Below, in pieces: positions 29,238 to 34,642 of a stretch of 34,642 bases of DNA. The notes beneath the pieces were generated by a model. The model saw nothing but the letters and a program-made list of their open reading frames with translations. It ran no database searches and was not told where the DNA came from. Both the position numbers and the translations under genes were made by a program. Source of the stretch: a virus; the IMG/VR virus record IMGVR_UViG_3300028008_000055, positions 1 to 34,642 of that record; one strand, written 5' to 3'. Each line of letters opens with the position of its first letter. Position 1 is the first letter of the stretch.

Positions 29238-29726
29238 CTAGTTGATTCGTCGGCCGTTGGCGAAATCGCCACCACCGTAACCGCCGCCGTAGCCACCTGT
29301 TTCATCAATCATGATATCGAAACCGGGAATGCGAGTTACATCAGTGCCAGTGCCATAAGGATTAACAAACTGCTTTTCGATCAGAGCAGCCTGACCAGGT
29401 CGTCGCGCTTTGAGTTCTGCTACTGCCTGCTCGTAAAGAGGTGCAGATGAGTAGCCTCGGACGCCACCGTCAAAGGTCTGTGCTTGAGGCATACCGGCCA
29501 TTGCGTCCATCTGAGGCATTAGGCCAAAGGCTGATCCAAAGTTAGCCGCTGACTGCATAGCTGCTGCCTGCATAGGCGTGAACGCTGCAACGTCAGGGCC
29601 GTAGTAGGGAGTGTAGCCGATCTGGCTGATTTCTTTGCCCTGGGCGATGTTGGCCCTAGATGCGTCCTCGATGTACTTGGGTATCTCTACCTGTGTAGTT
29701 TGGCTGCCGCCTTTTCCACCTGACAT
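29238..29726 (-). CDS. Virion structural protein, conserved podovirus type
   Basis: This 162-residue protein begins MSGGKGGSQTTQVEIPKYIE, followed by DASRANIAQGKEISQIGYTP and AAFTPMQAAAMQSAANFGSA, and ends in a Gly-rich patch (GGYGGGYGGGDFANG). I recall this N-terminal phrase from small structural proteins of aquatic podoviruses. It is probably an internal virion or tail-connector part. It starts one base after the stop of the gp13-like gene, which suggests coupled translation. Confidence 0.6.
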   Translation of the reverse strand: MSGGKGGSQTTQVEIPKYIEDASRANIAQGKEISQIGYTPYYGPDVAAFTPMQAAAMQSAANFGSAFGLMPQMDAMAGMPQAQTFDGGVRGYSSAPLYEQAVAELKARRPGQAALIEKQFVNPYGTGTDVTRIPGFDIMIDETGGYGGGYGGGDFANGRRIN

Positions 29727-29727
29727 A

Positions 29728-30087
29728 TTAGATTTCCTTGCTCAGTGTTAGTAGTGTCGGCTCCCACCCAAACGGTGCTAGGGCCTTCTTCCATCCCATC
29801 CTGCCCGCAAGAGTAAGTGCTTGGCAGTTTTGTGCTTTTGCCCACCGTATGACGTCTTCGTGCATGTCGGTGATCTGGTCTAGCTCTCCTCCTGCGAGGA
29901 ATATGTGTAATACCCTTTTTCTTGGATATACCGCTAGCTCCGTAACAATGCACCCGCGCTCGGCAGGCCATAGCTGCATATTGCCTGACAGTATACCATC
30001 AAATACGTCTTGTAGGTCGTGAGTACCGCCGCCATAGGCTAGTGCGTCCTCAATCCACTTAGAGCACCTAACAAATTCGTCTACGAT
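29728..30087 (-). CDS. T7 gp13-like internal virion protein, non-AUG start
   Basis: The protein contains MQLWPAERGCIVTELAVYP, KRVLHIFLAGGELDQIT and GRMGWKKALAPFGWEP, like T7 gp13 (an acetyltransferase-fold internal protein). The first ATG is at 29979, but the open frame continues 36 codons upstream with clearly similar sequence (VDEFVRCSKWIEDALAYGGG, THDLQDVFDGILSG), as family members begin. No ATG, GTG or TTG opens it. GGAGG lies 7 bases before an ATC at 30087 (a GTC three bases earlier is an alternative), so a non-standard start is suggested. It overlaps the upstream gene's stop. Confidence 0.65.
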   Translation of the reverse strand: MVDEFVRCSKWIEDALAYGGGTHDLQDVFDGILSGNMQLWPAERGCIVTELAVYPRKRVLHIFLAGGELDQITDMHEDVIRWAKAQNCQALTLAGRMGWKKALAPFGWEPTLLTLSKEI

Positions 30088-30752
30088 GACACAACCTCCA
30101 ATACAGACAGTGTTACCGATGGCGCAGCAGGAGAGAATGCTGTAGCAGCCGAGCCGTGCAGATCTGCGTCTAGATCATCAGTAGCAAACATAGCTTGCAA
30201 GTAATCTCCTGCCGTAACAGAGAAAATCGCAGACCGGCAGACAGTCTTGCGTTGATCGTTATTGTGTAGAGTATCTACCAAAGTAGTATTAGGCGCGTTA
30301 GTACCGTTAATGCGAGGCCAGAAATAGAACGTCTTGGTGCTAGCTGACTCTGAGTGCATCTCGGCAGTGAACGTAATATGAAACACGCCAGACTTCGTAA
30401 AGTTAATCTTAGATGAGTCAGTGCCATCAACAGAGATGCCGTTTGCAGACACCGTAGTGTTCCAGGTTATCTCTGTGGCGGTGTCTACAGTTGTAGCCGC
30501 ATGGATCGTCGTGTCTACAATATAGGCGTAGTGAACCTGCCCTCCACCCAAAGCTAATGGCCACCACGCTAGGTCCTTGGATATTACTGGGTACTTTCCA
30601 TCGCGCTCCCACATCAATAGGCCGTCTTCAGTAGCCTTTTCGGTTGCGCCCTTATGGCCCAGTAAGTTTCTGGTTCGACGCAAGTGCTGCAATAGTCGGT
30701 TAGCCCATGTCTGCCAGGCCCCGCCTGTTGGCTGTGGCAGGTTCTCGTTCAA
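30081..30752 (-). CDS. Virion surface protein with C1q/TNF-like domain
   Basis: This 223-residue protein begins with a basic helix (TWANRLLQHLRRTRNLLGHK). A C-terminal beta-sandwich follows: ITWNTTVSANGISVDGTDSS, FTKSGVFHITFTAEMHSESA, KTFYFWPRINGTNAPNTTLV and FSVTAGDYLQAMFATDDLD. The last pattern is the C1q/TNF-like jelly roll common in phage receptor-binding and decoration proteins. It may be a tail-tip or head decoration protein. It lies between the propeller tail protein and the gp13-like protein. Confidence 0.6.
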   Translation of the reverse strand: MNENLPQPTGGAWQTWANRLLQHLRRTRNLLGHKGATEKATEDGLLMWERDGKYPVISKDLAWWPLALGGGQVHYAYIVDTTIHAATTVDTATEITWNTTVSANGISVDGTDSSKINFTKSGVFHITFTAEMHSESASTKTFYFWPRINGTNAPNTTLVDTLHNNDQRKTVCRSAIFSVTAGDYLQAMFATDDLDADLHGSAATAFSPAAPSVTLSVLEVVSS

Positions 30753-32230
30753 CGCCTACCTCCCGCCACTATATCTAAGCGATTGATGCCTACGCGCCAA
30801 TCTGAGAGCCTCTCGCCCTCTACACGGATGCGTAGCTGCCTGCCAGTGAATCTCAAGCTAGTCGGCGATGACATTGGGTAAGGGCCGTACTCTCGCTCGA
30901 CGTCGTTAGGGTAGAACCTAGTCTTGAAGGTAGCCGTAACGTCACCCGCTGTGCGCTCGTCTGGGATCATCTCAACCACCGAGGCTATCTGATCACCAGT
31001 TCCGATCATGATAGGACCACTCTCAGCGAACGGAGTCAGAGAACCATAAGACAGTCCGACCTCGTGCTCGTAGATCTTGTTGTCGTCAGCGTCTGCCCAG
31101 ATAGGATGACGGAATGCGCCGTGATCCACGCCAGAGGTTCTAGCTAGGGACCCGATTGACCAAGTACCCTCTACAAAGTTGTAGACCACATAGCGGTCGC
31201 ACTCGTTAGACGCACCAGATGGATAGAACCACCAGATCTCGCCGTAGCGTGAGTTGGTGACAGCGAACGCCTTAGACTGCTGTGAGACGTTTATGTCTGA
31301 GAATACATAATCAGAGACCTCAGACTGCACCTTAGCGACTGACCCGCCAGAGTAGCTAAAGAATGCCCTGCGACCCATCCACATAGCACCGAGGTCAGTT
31401 GTGGCGACCGCCTTCTGCGAGATAATCCCACACGAGGTGCCAACGCGCTCTATACCGTAGACGTAAGGAGGACCTTGGTAGCTTGCGACGTGCGCATCGA
31501 TGTTAGTCAGGATCAGTGACTGACCACGGACCCGGATGCCGCACATGATCTCGCCGGCAGTCTGTAGCTCTAGGTCACCCGCCTCGTTGGTAGCAGATGG
31601 CGTCCAGGTAGTGTTGTCTTCCTTATCGGACCACTGCACTAGACGAGGATTACCACCGGCACCTAAGCAGAACAAGAAGCGTTCCTCGGTAACCATAAGC
31701 GCGATGTTGCTTGTAGGTGCGTTGGCCACCACAGCAGCAGGTGTGCCAGAGTTCAGTTGCCACTCGTAGATCTTGCCATCGTCCCTAGTACAGCCGACAA
31801 GGTACTCACCCCAGTTGTCTAGCGACCAAGTAGTAGCAGGCAGAATAGTCTGATTGTCTAGGCGCTCTGTGCCGTAAGTGTCAAAGCCGTAGGTTGACGC
31901 CCCGTATCCAGTGTAAGCAGACGCGCTTTCCCTGCCCGCAGTAAACCCAGAAGGCGTGATGTCGTAACGGACACCGCCCTGGTTCCAAACGTAGAGAGAG
32001 CTGTACGACCCACCGGCAATGTAGCGAACATTAGAGTTATCTTTCCACGTCAACATGCCACGGACAGAGTTATCCGCAGCGTTGTCGCTCTTCAGGCGCC
32101 ATCCACCCACAGGCCGCATGGTTCCGTCAATCCACCGAATCAGGTTAGCATCACGCCACCTGTTCGATGATTGAAGGTCCGTGCCATTGCGGTAGATGCC
32201 CGCCGGTATATCCAGGGGAGTCAACGGCAT
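30749..32230 (-). CDS. Tail nozzle / stabilisation protein, beta-propeller
   Basis: This 493-residue protein begins MPLTPLDIPAGIYRNGTDLQ, followed by a series of WD-like blades such as VGGWRLKSDN, MWMGRRAFFSYSGGSVAKV and EIWWFYPSGASNECDRYVVYNF. It ends in a beta-domain (LRFTGRQLRIRVEGERLSDW). The layout matches propeller-type tail-tube or nozzle proteins of podoviruses (T7 gp12 / P22 gp10 class), which lengthen the tail below the adaptor. It follows the tail-fibre chaperone. Confidence 0.65.
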   Translation of the reverse strand: MPLTPLDIPAGIYRNGTDLQSSNRWRDANLIRWIDGTMRPVGGWRLKSDNAADNSVRGMLTWKDNSNVRYIAGGSYSSLYVWNQGGVRYDITPSGFTAGRESASAYTGYGASTYGFDTYGTERLDNQTILPATTWSLDNWGEYLVGCTRDDGKIYEWQLNSGTPAAVVANAPTSNIALMVTEERFLFCLGAGGNPRLVQWSDKEDNTTWTPSATNEAGDLELQTAGEIMCGIRVRGQSLILTNIDAHVASYQGPPYVYGIERVGTSCGIISQKAVATTDLGAMWMGRRAFFSYSGGSVAKVQSEVSDYVFSDINVSQQSKAFAVTNSRYGEIWWFYPSGASNECDRYVVYNFVEGTWSIGSLARTSGVDHGAFRHPIWADADDNKIYEHEVGLSYGSLTPFAESGPIMIGTGDQIASVVEMIPDERTAGDVTATFKTRFYPNDVEREYGPYPMSSPTSLRFTGRQLRIRVEGERLSDWRVGINRLDIVAGGRR

Positions 32231-32240
32231 GGAGTGCTCC

Positions 32241-32750
32241 TTAAGGTGCTACCGGCCAGTTAGCTTCTTCCAGGTTCGGGAAGTTTACGTGAGTAGTAAT
32301 ATCACGAAGAGCTTGACGGTATGTGGCCCACTCTGCTGCCAATGCTATTCCAGTTTCAGCAGACTTGATAACCATCCAATCAGTCTCGGCTAGTTTAGCA
32401 TCACGCTGTCTTCTTACAGACGCAGCAGCCTCAATGTTCAATCTGGCTTGGTAGTCATTCTCTTGGTCAGTCTTGGTGACTAGATTGCCTTCTTCGTCAG
32501 TGTAGTCTTGGAACATATCCACGACCTTCCACGCCTGTACCCAGTTGCCTTTAGCGTCTTGTGTAGCACCGTCTCTGACTGCCTGTGTGTAGCCTGTGAC
32601 TTCTGGCTTAGGCGTTATAAATACAGGGTCTATGCCAAGAGCTGAGCAGACGTTAGCGTCCCACACTCGTGGCAGTGATGTGTTGCTGTTGAGTTTGCGG
32701 ATTTCACCTTGTGATTTTAGTTCACCGCTTGAACGTACTCGATATTCCAT
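32241..32750 (-). CDS. Tail fibre assembly chaperone-like protein
   Basis: This 169-residue protein has an N-terminal beta part (GELKSQGEIRKLNSNTSLPR) and the C-terminal motif of phage tail-assembly chaperones: RRQRDAKLAETDWMVIKSAE, then EWATYRQALRDITTH. It is thought to help fold fibres, and it directly follows the fibre gene's stop (32758), as such chaperones usually do. A role in fibre assembly is well supported by motif and place, although not by direct similarity in sequence search. Confidence 0.75.
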   Translation of the reverse strand: MEYRVRSSGELKSQGEIRKLNSNTSLPRVWDANVCSALGIDPVFITPKPEVTGYTQAVRDGATQDAKGNWVQAWKVVDMFQDYTDEEGNLVTKTDQENDYQARLNIEAAASVRRQRDAKLAETDWMVIKSAETGIALAAEWATYRQALRDITTHVNFPNLEEANWPVAP

Positions 32751-32757
32751 AAGTCAC

Positions 32758-34642
32758 CTATGCTATTGCTATATATGAATACTCACTGCCAGCTTCATTA
32801 AAATTACCATTCACGCCACCAAGCACTCGTATTCCATTTGTAATTGGGTCTATACAATCATTGCTTGCGTAATAGGCTCCGCTACTAATCCTTATTCTAG
32901 GGTCATTTCCAGCAACGATGCCCAAAGCACTATTCCACATAATCCAATGTGCATTACCACTGGTTCCAGAATCTAATTTTTTGACTATAAAAAGTCTTGG
33001 AGCAAACCCTAAAGTAACATCAACATTGCTTGAGCTTCCGCTATATGTTCCAATTTTGCTAACTCCATCAACCGAGGCTAATAAATAAGCAACAATTTTT
33101 TCACCGCTTCCATTCAAACCTCTTTCGTTACCTACTCTAAATGTGGTTGATGTAGGAGAAGACGGAAATATATTTGATATGTTTGTGGATGAAGGTATGC
33201 CATTTGAATTAAACAGCATATAGTCTCCTTCAAAACTTCCAAAAGGACTCCCTAAGTACGCAAACCAATTGTCTGTATTTGTTAGCGACTTAACTATTAT
33301 CAATTCGGGCGTTACTCCAAGATTGTGATTTATGTCTCTGTTTGACGTTCCATCACCACTCCAAGCAACGACATCAAAAAAACCACTAGCTCTTGTAAAC
33401 CCTAAGACTTGTCTTGGACTAAACCCACTAACACTATTTGCATAATATGGTGCAAAACCATCCATATAATCCCATTCGGTTGTCGCTGATGTATTGGCAG
33501 CTGCGTCAGAAGTTGGGGTTAAATAACCTTTGCCAATCAGCCTTGTAAAAATTTTAACGCCGTCACCATTAAGAAATTGCCAACCCCAATCAGCCAAATT
33601 TCCTGTTGTTAGCTGTTGGTAATCAGTAGTCTCTGAATAGCTTCTTACACCAAAAACCTCAGTCCCCGACTCAGGAGTCTTTATTGGGCGGCGTATGGCT
33701 ATGTAGATGTAGGAATTGCCTGATACATTCGGATTATAAGTAGCATTAACTAACTTAAATCCAGTTGAATTTATGGAAAAAGCGTTTGACCCGTCTTCTG
33801 CGTTAGACAGGTTTGCCATTAAACGTTGGTAAGAGTCTGAGGTGTTTGCTGTAAAACCTCTCATCGTATCTACTAAATACCAATCGCTTGAGGCTGTAGA
33901 GTTTTTTACCATCAACCACTGAGGCTCAAACCCTAAGTCAATCTCAGGCCCATTTGTAGACCCATTACCAGTATAACTCCCACACTTAATAATACTCTCG
34001 CTGCCATCGTCTCCAAAGCCTCCTGCGTCTGAGGCGAATAGGTAGGCGACGTATGTCCACCCATCCCTATTTACAGTGTTATCAGTCCCTACCGTAAATA
34101 CACTATCTGTAGGTGTTGTATCATTCCATTTAGTTACGTCATCAAGCGCAGCAGTCGTTTGATTAAGGCGAATTTCATGGGTGTTGCCCAACGATTTATG
34201 GTAGACCTCCCAGTTAACATTTGCATTTGTAGATTTAACTATCACCATTCCCGGAACAGAGCCAAGATTATGCGCCACAGTCCTTCCTGCAACACCATCC
34301 CCAGTATAAGTCACAACATCAAAGAACTTCTCAGCCTTGCGGAATGTCCATGAGGCGTAGGTACTGCCTGCGATAGTTACATCGTTATCCGCACCCGACC
34401 AAGAGTATCCGTCTGAGTTCATTGTAATAGAATAAGATTGGTTTGCTGCTGCGGCAGTTTGGTCTGTCATTAATCTAGAAGAAGCACCACGTTCCGAATC
34501 AAAAAGTATGTGCGACCGAGCATCTGTTGCTCTTCTTTTTGTCCAAACAAGACCACCTGAGTCTGCAAGGTCAATTCCATTAGTAATCGTTATTGCAGAG
34601 CTAACCCCGTCATACAAATAAGTCGAGAAGACATCCTCAACG
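32758..34642 (-). CDS. Tail fibre protein, C-terminal part and second allele of the N-terminal region
   Basis: The frame is open to the right edge, where it reads VEDVFSTYLYDGVSS, so the true start is off the window. It ends at 32758. Four related beta-rich modules follow one another: FDVVTYTGDGVAGRTVAHNL, SYTGNGSTNGPEIDLGFEPQ, FDVVAWSGDGTSNRDINHNL and KIGTYSGSSSNVDVTLGFAP. Each includes an IVK/MVK strand and an NLG or LGF turn. This modular, lectin-like build is typical of fibres, where modules are swapped. Bases 33834-34642 are the homologue of bases 1-806 in the same frame, giving two variants of one region. Confidence 0.75.
   Translation of the reverse strand, partial: VEDVFSTYLYDGVSSAITITNGIDLADSGGLVWTKRRATDARSHILFDSERGASSRLMTDQTAAAANQSYSITMNSDGYSWSGADNDVTIAGSTYASWTFRKAEKFFDVVTYTGDGVAGRTVAHNLGSVPGMVIVKSTNANVNWEVYHKSLGNTHEIRLNQTTAALDDVTKWNDTTPTDSVFTVGTDNTVNRDGWTYVAYLFASDAGGFGDDGSESIIKCGSYTGNGSTNGPEIDLGFEPQWLMVKNSTASSDWYLVDTMRGFTANTSDSYQRLMANLSNAEDGSNAFSINSTGFKLVNATYNPNVSGNSYIYIAIRRPIKTPESGTEVFGVRSYSETTDYQQLTTGNLADWGWQFLNGDGVKIFTRLIGKGYLTPTSDAAANTSATTEWDYMDGFAPYYANSVSGFSPRQVLGFTRASGFFDVVAWSGDGTSNRDINHNLGVTPELIIVKSLTNTDNWFAYLGSPFGSFEGDYMLFNSNGIPSSTNISNIFPSSPTSTTFRVGNERGLNGSGEKIVAYLLASVDGVSKIGTYSGSSSNVDVTLGFAPRLFIVKKLDSGTSGNAHWIMWNSALGIVAGNDPRIRISSGAYYASNDCIDPITNGIRVLGGVNGNFNEAGSEYSYIAIA
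33834..34053. repeat. End repeat shared with the left edge
   Basis: This stretch matches bases 1-220 in 217 positions. The first 127 bases are identical and the mismatches are at left positions 128, 134 and 137. After it, the copies diverge until the last 31 bases of the window, which match 776-806. The spacing differs by exactly three bases. This fits an assembly ending in two alleles of a circular genome, or two adjacent paralogous genes. Confidence 0.85.

Noticed and set aside
28802-29245. A 147-codon plus-strand frame rich in Cys, Ser and Arg
   Set aside because: It is the mirror of the Ala/Gln repeat gene, with no ribosome site and a repeat-derived composition.
32758-34642. Diversity-generating retroelement as the source of fibre variation
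   Set aside because: No reverse transcriptase or template repeat was seen. Variation is in blocks, which fits recombination or mixed alleles better.
1-34642. Prophage or integrated element, CRISPR array, tRNA genes
   Set aside because: No integrase, attachment repeats, host genes, regularly spaced repeats or cloverleaf with tRNA signatures were found.

Overview
The window looks like a nearly complete genome of a small tailed phage, most likely a podovirus. Essentially every gene reads leftward on the minus strand. Diagnostic genes are a PBSX-type large terminase, a portal, an SU10-like (DUF5309-type) major capsid protein with its scaffold, an SU10-like head-tail adaptor, a T7 gp13-like internal virion protein, a beta-propeller tail protein and a modular tail fibre. 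No tail-sheath, tape-measure, integrase, RNA polymerase, DNA polymerase, tRNA or CRISPR was recognised. The gene style resembles phages of aquatic Proteobacteria. The host cannot be named from this sequence.

The two ends are homologous. Bases 1-127 are identical to 33834-33960, 217 of the first 220 bases match, and the last 31 bases recur at 776-806. The intervening ~550 bases differ. Both ends encode the same part of a tail-fibre gene in the same frame. The simplest reading is a circular or circularly permuted genome of about 33.8 kb, with the fibre gene crossing the junction and present as two alleles.

Following transcription (right to left, then across the junction), the order is as follows. 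(1) Early and recombination genes at 15041-8636: an Erf-like annealing protein, an SSB-like protein, a small Cro/XRE-like regulator, an SNase nuclease, NinG, several small zinc-ribbon proteins and an SF2 helicase. (2) A lone CHC2 primase zinc finger and four translationally coupled genes leading into small and large terminase (7196-4598). (3) Virion genes at 4557-878 (unknown 500-aa protein, adaptor, tail proteins), then the tail fibre and its chaperone. (4) Tail and internal virion proteins at 32230-23887. (5) Portal, scaffold and capsid (23877-19600), the capsid gene being followed by a terminator. (6) Small head-region genes and a phosphoesterase (19546-16992). (7) A lysis cluster at 16992-15105: a coiled-coil/TM holin-like protein, a small lipoprotein, a class-3 lipase, a second lipoprotein and a GH24 lysozyme. 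A SleB-type hydrolase with two small exported proteins lies in the early half (9653-8877).

Two sigma70-like promoters drive early genes, at 15071-15099 and 10279-10307. They share a near-identical 16-bp element at the same offset from the -35 box, a candidate operator or activator site.

The only large gap (10870-11526) carries no convincing gene. It contains a 13-bp long-range helix, many nested hairpins, a possible pseudoknot and a Rho-independent terminator facing the plus strand, opposite to every gene. This is the best candidate for something undescribed: a structured plus-strand phage RNA, or a shorter sRNA at its 3' end.
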